DNA of 64,000 bases from JAAXKN01 sp050258815 (GCA_050258815.1 JBLMZM010000316.1:3186-67185); one strand, 5' to 3'. Numbered from the stretch's first letter, positions 9,099-19,126 are shown. A program made the numbers and translations. Notes: generated from the letters alone by a model not told the origin.

Positions 9099-9854
9099 AT
9101 GCGCAAGAAAGTAATTGCCGGAAACTGGAAAATGTATAATGACATTCCGGCCTCTGTTAACCTAATTTCAGAACTTAAAAAATCACTGGCAGGACAGAAC
9201 CTGAATGCAGACGTAATAATTTGCCCTCCTTTTACCTCTCTGGATACGGCAAAAACTCTGATAAAAGACTCTGTGATAAAACTGGGCGCTCAGAATATGT
9301 ATTTTGAGGAAAATGGCGCCTATACAGGTGAAATTTCGGCCGGAATGCTTAAAAGCGCCGGCTGCCAGTATGTTATTCTGGGTCATTCCGAAAGGAGAAC
9401 CATTTTCAAAGAATCAGACGAGCTGATAAATAAAAAGATCAAAAAGGCACTGGCCAGCGGACTGATTCCTATTTTCTGTGTCGGCGAAACCCTTGAGCAA
9501 AGAGAGAACGGCACAACAGAATCTGTTATTAAGACTCAGGTCACAATTGGCTTTAGCGGACTTAATACCGAAGAGGCCTCCAAGGTTATAATTGCTTATG
9601 AACCGGTCTGGGCTATAGGCACCGGGAAAACTGCCACACCGCAACAGGCACAGGAGGTGCACGTTTTCATAAGAAATCTCGTAAAAACACTCTATACTGG
9701 TGAAATTGCAGACAACCTGATTATTCAGTATGGCGGAAGCGTTAAACCCGACAATGCCGCTACATTGCTCTCACAGCCTGATATTGACGGTGCTTTGGTT
9801 GGCGGAGCCTGTCTGAAGGCGGATTCATTTATGAGCATTATCACATCGGCATAA
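9099..9854 (+). CDS. tpiA: Triosephosphate isomerase
   Basis: 251 residues, full length for the family. It interconverts dihydroxyacetone phosphate and glyceraldehyde 3-phosphate. Catalytic residues are visible: N9 and K11 (GNWKMYN), the histidine of ILGHSERR, the glutamate of IAYEPVWAIGTG with the flexible loop 6, and the phosphate loop YGGSVKPDN. AGAGGA precedes the ATG. The gene is followed by a self-complementary GC-rich segment and a strong terminator. Confidence 0.97.
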   Translation: MRKKVIAGNWKMYNDIPASVNLISELKKSLAGQNLNADVIICPPFTSLDTAKTLIKDSVIKLGAQNMYFEENGAYTGEISAGMLKSAGCQYVILGHSERRTIFKESDELINKKIKKALASGLIPIFCVGETLEQRENGTTESVIKTQVTIGFSGLNTEEASKVIIAYEPVWAIGTGKTATPQQAQEVHVFIRNLVKTLYTGEIADNLIIQYGGSVKPDNAATLLSQPDIDGALVGGACLKADSFMSIITSA

Positions 9855-9857
9855 TAC

Positions 9858-9941
9858 GCCCTGTTATCAGCTCCGGCCGTTAAGCCCTGGTGCACCATTT
9901 GGCATCCGGGAGTGGCTGCGGGGCCAGGATGAGTATAGGGC
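9858..9941 (+). other. Candidate structured RNA element in the tpiA 3' region
   Basis: This GC-rich block can fold on itself. The outer pairing is GCCCT 9858-9862 with AGGGC 9937-9941. Inside it TCA/TGA, TCC/GGA and GGCC/GGCC (9867-9878 with 9922-9932) pair with small bulges. They enclose a hairpin GCCcTGG-TGCA-CCA...GGC (9884-9903) and a second weak stem. It sits between the tpiA stop and its terminator. It could be a structured 3' UTR, a small RNA or a dispersed repeat unit. The fold was drawn by eye. Confidence 0.3.
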
Positions 9942-9984
9942 TTCCGACTAAGTTATTGTTTTATAAGCCTTTCCTATTACCCAT

Positions 9985-10017
9985 AAGGCATTCCTGAACG
10001 CTTCGGGAATGCCTTTT
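9985..10017 (+). terminator. Intrinsic terminator after tpiA
   Basis: A ten-base perfect stem AAGGCATTCC / GGAATGCCTT (9985-9994 with 10006-10015) with an 11-base loop runs into TTTT. The next open frame could formally start inside it (ATG 10009), which argues that the next gene really starts at 10087. Confidence 0.85.
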
Positions 10018-10086
10018 ATATTGATTTCCCCCCCTGATTTTCGTATTTTAAGTGTCTTTCTTTTTGCAATCATTTTTTCTGGAAAA

Positions 10087-12669
10087 ATGAAATATAAAAA
10101 TATTATAATTGCGGTCATTTGTGTAATTACTTTAACTAATTTCCTCTCCGGTCAAATTAGGATAAAGGAACTCCCCAAATACGATCTGACACATCAGGAT
10201 TCCCTCTTCTTTAACGTTACCAATACCAGAAATATTATCAACCTGGATGGAAGGTGGAGCGTTTATACCCAAAACAATAAAGAAGATAAGAATACCGTTT
10301 CTGTGCCCTCAAACTTCAGAGGGGAGGAAGAACTTACTTTTGAACGGGAAATCAGACTTGACCAGCAGCAGGTCGGAAGCCACAGGTTTCAGCTTATCTT
10401 TCTCGGAGTTAACTATTCAGCTGAAATCATACTTAACAATTTTGTGATCTATAAGCACCCGGGCGGTGACTTCCCCTTTAAGGTTGAACTGCCACGGGAT
10501 ATCCTGAAAACTGACAGAAAGAATGTATTGGCAGTCAGGGTAACACACAAATTATCTTCCGAATCTACCTTACCCGTAAACCAGAGATTTTTATTCCCGG
10601 AAAGCGTCGGAGGAATCTTCCGCGACGTCTACCTGCAGTCTGCTCCACTGTCCATGATATCCAGCTCCGATTATTCTTACAGCATCTCAGGCAATAACAG
10701 AATAACACTCAACATAAATTCCAGAATCGAAGGCCGCCCTTCTGATGAAAAGACAGACTCAACTGCAAGAAGCAATGAATACTCCTTCAGGGTAAGGCTT
10801 ATCTCTCCTTCAGGTGAAGATGTCCTTGCAGCCTCACCCACAGGATTCGTGCTCAATTCCAGGAAAGATAAAACGATTAACCTGTCTTATGATATTTCCA
10901 ATGTAACACTCTGGTCACCCCAGGCCCCCCACTCTTATAAACTAAGGTACCAGCTGCTCAGGGGCGATCAGATAGTCGATGACGTGATTAAATCCGTAGC
11001 TTTTTATTCTCTCGTCCCCTCTAAAGAGGTTTTGTTGCTCAATAACGAACCATTTATATTAAACGGGACCACATATTATTCCTCTTTCCCCGGATATGGC
11101 AATCTGGCTTCATATGACAGACTCAGGAGTGATATGAGGGCTATTAAATCCATGGGATTTAATGCCGTCAGATTTCCGGGTGCGGCTCCCCATCCTTACT
11201 GCCTGAGGCTGTGCGAGGAAATGGGTCTGCTGGCTTTTATTGAATTGCCCGTCGGTTCAATTCCTGAACAGATAACCGATAAGGCAAGCTTCAGGGACAG
11301 AATTAAAAGTTACCTCACACAGTTTATTAATGGCTACAAGGATTATTCTGCTGTTGCAGCCATTGGTCTGGGCAGTTCTTATCTGCCGGCTTCACCATCT
11401 CATATTTCATTTCTTACATCAATGGCTGATTTTACGAAACACCTGAGCAATAAGCTGACCTATGCTTCTTTTGCCGGCTTTGACATTTCACCCATTGAAA
11501 AGCTGGATTTCTACGGAGTACAGCTGCTGAATAAACCAATGTCTGATTATACTTCCAGATACGAAAACCTCGAAGCCCAGATGGGTAAGGGAAGAGTATT
11601 CATCAGCTCTGCTACATATGCAACATTTATGGGAAGTACAAACGGCTACTCTAATCCTTTTTCTTTCGAGGCGCAGGCTAAATTTTTCAGTGACCTGCTG
11701 GACTATACAACCGAAAGGCATACCTCGGGATATTTCATAAACTCAATGTTTGATTATCAGGGTGACTATGCTTCCTTCAGTACCGGTTATAGCCCCATCG
11801 ACCTGTACAGGGTTGGCATTTACCAGGATGACCACCAGACGGGACGCCTTGCTCAGAAGGTAATTTATGCCAAGCTGCACAACGATGAGCAGGTTACAAT
11901 TCCCCAGGGAGCAGCAAAGGATGATTCACCCATTATTTTTATAATATACGGCGTGGGACTTGCTCTGATCATGGGCGCTCTGGTCAATGCAAAAAGAAAA
12001 TTCAGGGAAGATGCAACACGCGCTCTTCTCAGACCCTATAATTTTTATGCCGACATAAGGGACATGAGACTTATGTCCGGTGTGCAGTCCAGCATTCTTA
12101 TGGTAGTTCTTTCTCTTTGCTCAGCACTCCTGCAGGTAAACCTCCTGTATTTCTTCAGAACCAATATACTCCTCGAAAAGATTATACTGGCCCTGGGAAC
12201 TCCTGGTCTGAGCAAATTTATCGCTTATCTGGCATGGAACCCTACTCAGGCCCTGCTCTGGATGACTATCGCTTCGCTGGTATTCTTTATCATGGCCTCC
12301 ATAATAATTAAGATCGCATCATTTTTCGTAAGAAATAAGGTTTTCTTTTCCAGCATTTACTTTATGGTTATCTGGTCATTTCTGCCTTTATTGCTGCTGT
12401 TACCACTGGGATTGATACTCTATAAGGTATTGAATGCAAACGTAATGACGATCTACTTATTTATTTGCCTTATGATATTCACCATCTGGATCTTCTACCG
12501 GCTGATGAAAGGGATATATGTGATTTTTGACGTTAACCCTGCCCACGTATATTTTTACAGTTTAGGTCTCCTGCTTTTGATAATCGGAGGTATACTTATC
12601 TATTTCCAATTGAGTGAGTCCAGTATCTACTATATAATTAATGCTTATAGACAATATAAGCTGATGTAA
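10087..12669 (+). CDS. Glycoside hydrolase family 2-like protein with lost catalytic residues and C-terminal membrane domain
   Basis: 860 residues from ATG 10087. A signal peptide (MKYKNIIIAVICVITLTNFLSGQ) precedes a family 2 sugar-binding jelly-roll (INLDGRWSVY...VGGIFRDVYL), an immunoglobulin-like domain and a TIM-barrel part (FILNGTTYYSSFPGYG; MRAIKSMGFNAVRFPGA). Active beta-galactosidases and glucuronidases have an acid/base N-E after strand 4 and a nucleophile E. Here the corresponding places read GLGSSYLP (about residue 425) and FISSATYAT (about 505), without glutamate. Residues about 615-860 add roughly six hydrophobic segments. The likely result is a non-catalytic, inner-membrane-anchored carbohydrate-binding or structural protein facing the periplasm. 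The frame extends to 10009, but that lies inside a terminator. The smc gene follows after 22 bases. Confidence 0.8.
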   Translation: MKYKNIIIAVICVITLTNFLSGQIRIKELPKYDLTHQDSLFFNVTNTRNIINLDGRWSVYTQNNKEDKNTVSVPSNFRGEEELTFEREIRLDQQQVGSHRFQLIFLGVNYSAEIILNNFVIYKHPGGDFPFKVELPRDILKTDRKNVLAVRVTHKLSSESTLPVNQRFLFPESVGGIFRDVYLQSAPLSMISSSDYSYSISGNNRITLNINSRIEGRPSDEKTDSTARSNEYSFRVRLISPSGEDVLAASPTGFVLNSRKDKTINLSYDISNVTLWSPQAPHSYKLRYQLLRGDQIVDDVIKSVAFYSLVPSKEVLLLNNEPFILNGTTYYSSFPGYGNLASYDRLRSDMRAIKSMGFNAVRFPGAAPHPYCLRLCEEMGLLAFIELPVGSIPEQITDKASFRDRIKSYLTQFINGYKDYSAVAAIGLGSSYLPASPSHISFLTSMADFTKHLSNKLTYASFAGFDISPIEKLDFYGVQLLNKPMSDYTSRYENLEAQMGKGRVFISSATYATFMGSTNGYSNPFSFEAQAKFFSDLLDYTTERHTSGYFINSMFDYQGDYASFSTGYSPIDLYRVGIYQDDHQTGRLAQKVIYAKLHNDEQVTIPQGAAKDDSPIIFIIYGVGLALIMGALVNAKRKFREDATRALLRPYNFYADIRDMRLMSGVQSSILMVVLSLCSALLQVNLLYFFRTNILLEKIILALGTPGLSKFIAYLAWNPTQALLWMTIASLVFFIMASIIIKIASFFVRNKVFFSSIYFMVIWSFLPLLLLLPLGLILYKVLNANVMTIYLFICLMIFTIWIFYRLMKGIYVIFDVNPAHVYFYSLGLLLLIIGGILIYFQLSESSIYYIINAYRQYKLM

Positions 12670-12691
12670 TAATTCACGGAGTCAAGTTTAG

Positions 12692-15600
12692 TTGTATTTA
12701 TCAAAGTTAGAGATTTTCGGGTTTAAGTCCTTTGCCAATAAGACCGTTGTGAACTTCAACAAGGGAGTAACGTCTATTGTCGGCCCGAATGGATGCGGTA
12801 AAACAAATATCGTAGATGCTATCCGCTGGTGCCTGGGTGAGCAGAAAAGCAGTACCCTGAGAAGTGACAAGATGGAAAACGTCATTTTTAACGGCACTCA
12901 GAATAAAAAACCCATGGGTATGGCCGAAGTAGCCCTGACACTGGTAAACGATAAAGGAATACTCCCTACCGAATACGCCGAGGTTACAATCACCAGAAGA
13001 ATTTTCCGTTCTGGCGAAAGCGAATACCTGCTGAACCGTAACATCTGCCGCCTGAAGGATATTACAAACCTGTTCATGGATACGGGTATGGGCACAAACG
13101 CCTATAGCGTAATCGAGCTGAAAATGGTTGAGAATATACTCAGCAACAAGGCCGAAGAACGCCGGAATATGTTTGAAGAGGCCGCAGGTGTAAACAAATA
13201 CAAACTCAGACGCCGGCTTTCACTAAAAAAACTTGAAGAAGTAAGAAAAGACCTCACCCGGGTAAATGATATAGTTTCAGAAGTAGAAAAGCAGGTAAAC
13301 TCCCTCGAAAGGCAGGCTAAAAAGGCCGATAAGTATAATAAAGTATCTTCAATGCTCAGAGAGCAGGAGCTGGACCTCTCGCAAAGAGAGTATGCACTGT
13401 GGAATGGCAAAAGAATCAGTTACAAAGACCTGAAAGAAGAAGCCTTCCGCAGAAAGGTTCATATTGAATCTGAACTCAGAAAGCTGGAAGACGAACTTGT
13501 AGTATTCAGAAATGACATAAACGTCATCGAGGGTGACTTAAAGGAAAAAAGAAGGGCTATATCCCAACAGACAGATAAAATACACAGCGTCCAGAACAGT
13601 ATATCAGTTGCAGAGGAAAGAAAAAAATCCCTGGAAAAAAACATAATCAGGTTTAAGCAGGAACTCGAAGAGCTCCATATACAGGATGAAGATACCGAAG
13701 ACCTGATATTTGACAACACTAATAAAATTTCGCAGATCAGAAACGCTGTAGTTACAAAAGAAAAAGAAATTGAAGAAAAGAAGACCCTGCTTGCAGAACA
13801 AAAACAGCTTCTGGAAGAAAAAAAGGCGGAACTGAAGATACAGCGTGAAACCATTTTCGAAAAGTTCAGGGATATCACCGGAAAGGAAAATCAGCTTTCA
13901 AACCTGAAAAAGTCTCTCACCTCTACACAAAATGCAATTGAGAAGCTTAACAACAGAATTCTTTCTGTAACCAATACGCTCGCTAAGACCGTGGGCTATC
14001 TGGAGGAGCTTGAACAGGAAAAAACCGAAGCCGAAAAGAAACTCTCATCATCAGAAGCTTTATATGCAGAAAAGCAGGTTGAAAAAGAGGAGCTGGAAAA
14101 GAAACTCACCTCGCTGAAAGGTAAGGAGCTGGAAGAAAGAAGCACGCTGAACGCCCTTAAGGATAAAATAGACTTCCTTCAAAGTCTAATTAATAATCTT
14201 GAAGGCGTTTCCAAGGGTGCAAAGATACTCATTGAAAACGATGAATGGACCACCAGGGAAAAAACACTCCTGGCTGACGTAGGCAACGCCGATGAAGACT
14301 ACCGCTTTGCTCTCGAGGCTTCGCTTAGAAATGTACTGAACAACCTGCTGGTTGAATCCTTCAGCGACCTGCAGAAAGCAGTTGATCTTCTTAGAAACAA
14401 CGACCTTGGAAAGGCTTCATTCTATGTCCTCGGCTTTAATGCAGACAGAAAGAAAACCTTACTGCAGAAATTTCAGAACTACAGCGTTAAGAAAAATATT
14501 AAAAAGCTGGAAAAGGATGCTTCTTTCCTGGGCTGGGCTGAATCCATTATTCAGGCCGAGGAAAAGTGGAAGCCCTTCTTCAAGAAGCTGCTCTTCAAGA
14601 CCGCCATTACCAAAGATCTGGATTCGGCCTTTGAGCTGAGCAGAAAATTTCCGGAATTCAATTTTGCCACATTGAATGGCGACTTCCTGCACGAGAGCGG
14701 ACTGGTTGATGCCGGTTCTGCCCCAAAGCTTGACGATACTCTTTTCGGCAGAAGACAAATGCTAGAAAACCTGAAGGGCGAATTCCCCAGATACGAGGCA
14801 AATCTTCTTGAGCTTAAAAATATTATCACTGAGACTGAAGAGAAAGTAGACTCGATAGACCTGAAGGATCTTTCCGACCAGAACAGGATACTCGTAAATG
14901 ACCTGGCAAACATAGAGAAGCAGATCGCACAGTTCGAATTCGAAAAAAAGAAATTATCAGACGAAATTGACAAGGCCAGGGTCGAAACTAATGAACTGGC
15001 ACGCAGTTCAAATCAGATTGATAACGAGATCGCTGAATCTGAAACAATCCTTGAAACGGAAAAGGGCGAGAAAAAGCAGGCCGAAGATGCACTCAAGCTG
15101 CTTGAAGAAGAAGTAAAGGCGCTCGAAAGCAGCTATAATATGGCCATTACCGCCCACAACCAGTCAAAGCTGGAGCTTGAAAGACTCCTGGGTGAAAGAA
15201 AGAACCTGGAAAACAGCGTCGAAAGGGCTCAGGTTTCCAGGGAGAATATAAAGAAATCGATCCAGAAAAGAGAGTTTGATATCACCTCCACCAGCGAGGA
15301 AACGGTTTCGCTTTCCAATCTTATTGAGGATCAGCAGTATGACCTTGATGAACTGGAAGCCGTTAAGAAAAAGATCGTGGCAGTTGAAGTTGAAATTGAC
15401 AACAAGCTGAAAATCATCAAAGCCCAGGCAATGGACCTGGAGAAAAAACTGCTGGAATTCCGTAAGGAAAGAGATAAGGTTTCTGACGAGATACATTCAT
15501 CAGACATTAAAATCAATGAGATCAACCTCAAGGTTGATAACCTGTTTGCCCATATAAAAGAAAATTATTCCATTACTCTTGAGCTTAAAGAGTTTGATGA

Positions 15601-16288
15601 CCTGGATACATTCAACTTCCAGGAACGCAGCAATGAAGTTCAGTCCTTTAAACAGCAGCTGAGAAGCCTGGGACCCATAAACCTTCTGGCTTATTCGGAA
15701 TACGAGGAAGAAAAGGAAAGACTGGATTTTCTCTTAAAGCAAAGAAATGACCTGATCGAATCTGAAAAGGACCTGATCAGAACCATAGATGAAATAAATG
15801 TTACGGCACAAACACTCTTTATGGATACATTCCTGGTCATCAGAGAAAACTTCATAAAGATATTCCGGACCTTGTTTAATCCCGGCGATGAAGCTGACCT
15901 GAAATTAGAAGAGGGCGTGGATCCTCTGGAAGCCAGGATTGAAATTATTGCAAAGCCGAAAGGAAAAAGACCGACCTCCATTGAACTCTTGTCAGGAGGT
16001 GAGAAAACCCTTACGGCTACAGCTTTGCTGTTTTCAATTTATCTCGTAAAACCGAGTCCTTTCTGTATATTGGATGAAGTTGATGCCCCGCTTGATGACG
16101 CGAATGTTGACAGGTTTACGCGCATCATTCGCGAATTCAGCAAAAGCACACAGTTTATTATAGTAACACACAACAAAAGGACCATGGAAGCAGCCGAAAC
16201 CCTTTATGGTGTTACCATCCAGGAAGAAGGAATTTCTAAACTCGTCAGTGTGCGCTTTAATGAGGATTTTGATGCTATTACTAAATAA
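12692..16288 (+). CDS. smc: Chromosome partition protein SMC
   Basis: 1198 residues, the usual SMC length. The N-terminal head has the Walker A P-loop (GPNGCGKTN, residues 32-40). Long coiled coils flank a hinge (about residues 500-690) and the C-terminal head carries the signature LLSGGEKTLTA and Walker B FCILDEVDAPLDD. SMC dimers with ScpA/ScpB extrude DNA loops and organise the chromosome. The best start is a TTG at 12692, giving the family N-terminus MYLSKLEIFGFKSF, with GGAG ten bases upstream. No ATG fits the conserved beginning. Partners scpA and scpB are not in the window. Confidence 0.97.
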   Translation: MYLSKLEIFGFKSFANKTVVNFNKGVTSIVGPNGCGKTNIVDAIRWCLGEQKSSTLRSDKMENVIFNGTQNKKPMGMAEVALTLVNDKGILPTEYAEVTITRRIFRSGESEYLLNRNICRLKDITNLFMDTGMGTNAYSVIELKMVENILSNKAEERRNMFEEAAGVNKYKLRRRLSLKKLEEVRKDLTRVNDIVSEVEKQVNSLERQAKKADKYNKVSSMLREQELDLSQREYALWNGKRISYKDLKEEAFRRKVHIESELRKLEDELVVFRNDINVIEGDLKEKRRAISQQTDKIHSVQNSISVAEERKKSLEKNIIRFKQELEELHIQDEDTEDLIFDNTNKISQIRNAVVTKEKEIEEKKTLLAEQKQLLEEKKAELKIQRETIFEKFRDITGKENQLSNLKKSLTSTQNAIEKLNNRILSVTNTLAKTVGYLEELEQEKTEAEKKLSSSEALYAEKQVEKEELEKKLTSLKGKELEERSTLNALKDKIDFLQSLINNLEGVSKGAKILIENDEWTTREKTLLADVGNADEDYRFALEASLRNVLNNLLVESFSDLQKAVDLLRNNDLGKASFYVLGFNADRKKTLLQKFQNYSVKKNIKKLEKDASFLGWAESIIQAEEKWKPFFKKLLFKTAITKDLDSAFELSRKFPEFNFATLNGDFLHESGLVDAGSAPKLDDTLFGRRQMLENLKGEFPRYEANLLELKNIITETEEKVDSIDLKDLSDQNRILVNDLANIEKQIAQFEFEKKKLSDEIDKARVETNELARSSNQIDNEIAESETILETEKGEKKQAEDALKLLEEEVKALESSYNMAITAHNQSKLELERLLGERKNLENSVERAQVSRENIKKSIQKREFDITSTSEETVSLSNLIEDQQYDLDELEAVKKKIVAVEVEIDNKLKIIKAQAMDLEKKLLEFRKERDKVSDEIHSSDIKINEINLKVDNLFAHIKENYSITLELKEFDDLDTFNFQERSNEVQSFKQQLRSLGPINLLAYSEYEEEKERLDFLLKQRNDLIESEKDLIRTIDEINVTAQTLFMDTFLVIRENFIKIFRTLFNPGDEADLKLEEGVDPLEARIEIIAKPKGKRPTSIELLSGGEKTLTATALLFSIYLVKPSPFCILDEVDAPLDDANVDRFTRIIREFSKSTQFIIVTHNKRTMEAAETLYGVTIQEEGISKLVSVRFNEDFDAITK

Positions 16289-18293
16289 AATACTGGATAA
16301 CAATATTATAAATTATGATGGGAATTCCGGACTGGCTTTTCAGACGGGACTCATATTTTTATTCGTGCTTACGTTATGCTCATATAGCGGGGCACAGTGG
16401 AATAATAACCCGCAGATAAATAAGGCACTGGTTTCAAACCTGAGGAATCCCTATAATATAAGCGCTGCGGGTGACCTGAAGGGCGGCGGCTTTATATTCT
16501 GGGAAGATAAAATTGACTCACTACATACGAATATATTCTTTCAGCATTTTGACGAGGATGGGAACCAGGAATTCCGTTCCGATGGTAAGGAAATAAGCAA
16601 AAACAGTTCTTCAAAATCATTCCCTATTTCCTGTACTTCTCTTTCCGGCAGTGCCGCAGTCGTATATAAGGATTTTATTAATGACAAAATGGGCGAATTA
16701 TATGCCCAGAGAGTATCAGGCAAAGGAGAGCTGCAGTGGGGAGAAGGGGGAATAAGGCTGACTGATCATCAGGGCGAGTCGCTGGATCCTTCCGTTACTT
16801 CCGATTCCTATGGAAATATATTTCTTGTATATATCTACAGGGATTACAGCACACCGGCAAATTATTTGGTTTATCTGCAGAAACTGACTCCGTCCGGTAA
16901 AACTTTATTCAGGGAAAATGGCATTCTTATTCAGAAATCCCCATCAATAAAATCAAAACCACAGATTGCAGCCGACGACCGGGGCGGCGCATACGTCTTC
17001 TGGATAGAATCCAATGAAGGGAAAGCACGCATCTATTCGCAGCATATTGATTCTGACGGTAAAAACACCTGGGGCTTGAGACCTGAACTGGTTTCATCAC
17101 CTACTGAAAACGTTCTGCATTATTCGGTCCAGTCATTATCAAAAACTGCTGTTTATGTGAACTGGGAAGTAAAGCGAACGGGAAAGGACATCCTGCACCA
17201 GCTGATTTCTTTTGAAGGCCGGTCGTTGTGGACACGCAATGGAGAACGGGTTACTACTCAGTACGGTGACCAGACCAACCCCCAGTCATTCTGCACCGAC
17301 TCTACAATCATTGTTACGTGGGTAAATGAGACTTTGGGTGATAAGGATATTTATATTCAGAAATTTAACCTTAAAGGCAAACCAGCCTGGAATAAGGATG
17401 GAGTACCGGTAATCAAGGTGCGAGGCACCCAGATGAGCCAGAGAGTTATTACAGACCGCTCCTCTGGTGCAATTGTTGCCTGGCTTGATAAAAGGACCAA
17501 AACACAGAAAGGCAACATACTGGCACAAAGAATTAACGGCGACGGAAAAAGAATGTGGGATTCCACGGGCGTTGAACTGGCTTCCAACCAGAATTCCGAA
17601 AAGAGCTATCTCATGCTTCTGCCGAATAAATCAAGCGGAGCGGTTGCAGTCTTTAAGGAAATCCGTAATAATGAAAAAAATATTTTTGGACAGAGAATTC
17701 TCGGCAATGGGAAATATATATTTGAGATTAATGGCTTCAAGGCTATTGTAGATAACAATATAGTAAGAGCCTCCTGGCAGACTATTAACGAAAGCGGCAA
17801 TAAGGGTTTTTCAGTGGAAAGATCCATAGACTCTGATACCGCCTGGCGCAGTATAAGGTTCGTCCCCGGAAAGAATCAGAAGGGTATCAACGCCTATGAG
17901 TTTTCAGAAAACCTGCCGTCTACAGCTACTGTATATTACAGATTGGTACAGATTGATGAGGATAATAATTCTCAGAAATCCAGTAAAATAAAGCTGGATT
18001 ATTTTGACTTTAATTCCACCAGCTTTACCCTTGCCCAGAATTTCCCAAATCCTTTTTCTGATTCAACGGTAATTAAATATTATCTGCCTGAAAGATGCAA
18101 GGTTACACTTGAGATTTATAACGATAAAATTGAAACCATAACGGTTCCGGTTGACGATTTCCAGGAAAAGGGAGAATATAGCGTTCCCTTTTATGCGCAT
18201 GGCAGCTACGGGAAACTTCCTGGGGGAGTTTATTTCTACAGGCTGAAGGCCGGCGAATTTGTTGAAGTTAAAAAAATGATAATTGCTCGCTAG
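16272..18293 (+). CDS. Secreted repeat protein with type IX C-terminal sorting domain
   Basis: 673 residues from ATG 16272, which overlaps the end of smc and has GAGG six bases ahead; the frame is open further upstream inside smc. A hydrophobic export signal lies near residues 25-45 (TGLIFLFVLTLCSYSGAQ). The body has about eight loosely repeated units of about 55 residues with GGAYVFWIES, GAIVAWLDKRT or GNIFLVYIYRD strands alternating with IYSQHIDSDGKNTW-like strands, suggesting a beta-propeller. The last 75 residues are a type A sorting domain: LAQNFPNPFSDST, VIKYYLPE and GGVYFYRLKAGE. It should be exported by Sec, then type IX secretion, and attached to the cell surface. Cargo function is unknown. 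Confidence 0.88.
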   Translation: MLLLNKILDNNIINYDGNSGLAFQTGLIFLFVLTLCSYSGAQWNNNPQINKALVSNLRNPYNISAAGDLKGGGFIFWEDKIDSLHTNIFFQHFDEDGNQEFRSDGKEISKNSSSKSFPISCTSLSGSAAVVYKDFINDKMGELYAQRVSGKGELQWGEGGIRLTDHQGESLDPSVTSDSYGNIFLVYIYRDYSTPANYLVYLQKLTPSGKTLFRENGILIQKSPSIKSKPQIAADDRGGAYVFWIESNEGKARIYSQHIDSDGKNTWGLRPELVSSPTENVLHYSVQSLSKTAVYVNWEVKRTGKDILHQLISFEGRSLWTRNGERVTTQYGDQTNPQSFCTDSTIIVTWVNETLGDKDIYIQKFNLKGKPAWNKDGVPVIKVRGTQMSQRVITDRSSGAIVAWLDKRTKTQKGNILAQRINGDGKRMWDSTGVELASNQNSEKSYLMLLPNKSSGAVAVFKEIRNNEKNIFGQRILGNGKYIFEINGFKAIVDNNIVRASWQTINESGNKGFSVERSIDSDTAWRSIRFVPGKNQKGINAYEFSENLPSTATVYYRLVQIDEDNNSQKSSKIKLDYFDFNSTSFTLAQNFPNPFSDSTVIKYYLPERCKVTLEIYNDKIETITVPVDDFQEKGEYSVPFYAHGSYGKLPGGVYFYRLKAGEFVEVKKMIIAR

Positions 18294-18353
18294 GCTGAGG
18301 ATGGTTGATCAGGACTGTCTGTCTTTTAGGAAAGTGTTTGTAATAGAATAATA

Positions 18354-19076
18354 ATGGAAAAAAGAAACTTTAAAATATTTATAGATTTTGACGGTACAAT
18401 TACCAAAAAAGACGTCGGTGAGGCTTTCGTAAATACGTTTGGATCACCGGAAAAAATCAGGGAAATCGTGCAGGACTGGATTGACAATAAGATCACTTCA
18501 CCTGAATCATGGTTCCGGATGTTCGGAACAATTCAGAACTTTAATTTTGAGGAGTTCCTGCTTTTTCTGGAAAAGATGGAGATTGACCCTACGTTTTTTG
18601 ACTTTGTTGAATATTGCAGGGAAAACAGTTTTGAGATAAGGGTTCTGAGCGATGGCTTTGACCTTTACATTAAAAGGATACTGGGGCGTGAAGGCCTTAG
18701 CTCTTTAGAGGTGTACTGCAACACGGCTCTTATTGACGATAAGAATAAACTCACTCCCATCTTCCCTTACGGCGATGAGGAGTGCAGATTCTGCGGGAAC
18801 TGCAAGAGGAATCATATTCTTACAAACAGCGCAGATGAGGACTATATTATTTATATAGGTGACGGTTATTCAGATAAATGTCCGGTGCAATTCTGCGATT
18901 ATATTTTTGCAAAAGCTTCATTGCTCAAATACTGTGAAGTGAACAGGATCACCTACTTCCCGTTCGGTGATTTTAATGACATAAAAATGAAACTCGAAGA
19001 ACTGAAAAACAAAAAACGCCTGAAGAAAAAATATCAGGCCGAACTCAAAAGAAGAGAAGTTTTCCGGCAGGGATAA
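18354..19076 (+). CDS. HAD-family phosphatase, MtnX-like
   Basis: 240 residues. HAD motif I is FIDFDGTIT with nucleophile D11 and acid/base D13. Motif II is VLSDGFD (S99) and motif IV is IYIGDGYSD (D170, D174). A cysteine cluster C144-x2-C147-x2-C150 (CRFCGNCKR) lies at the place where MtnX-type phosphatases have one. MtnX removes the phosphate of a methionine-salvage intermediate, but no other salvage gene is nearby. Here the gene heads a run of lipid A genes, so a phosphatase for an envelope intermediate is equally possible. The substrate cannot be read from sequence. Confidence 0.82.
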   Translation: MEKRNFKIFIDFDGTITKKDVGEAFVNTFGSPEKIREIVQDWIDNKITSPESWFRMFGTIQNFNFEEFLLFLEKMEIDPTFFDFVEYCRENSFEIRVLSDGFDLYIKRILGREGLSSLEVYCNTALIDDKNKLTPIFPYGDEECRFCGNCKRNHILTNSADEDYIIYIGDGYSDKCPVQFCDYIFAKASLLKYCEVNRITYFPFGDFNDIKMKLEELKNKKRLKKKYQAELKRREVFRQG

Positions 19077-19126
19077 CTTTATAATTAACTGACAGTAATT
19101 TATTTAACAGGAAATATTTATTAATT

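Noticed and set aside
13102..13878. Several Ser/Phe-rich leftward frames inside smc
   Set aside because: Antisense of coiled-coil coding sequence (Glu/Lys codons read as Phe/Ser/Leu).
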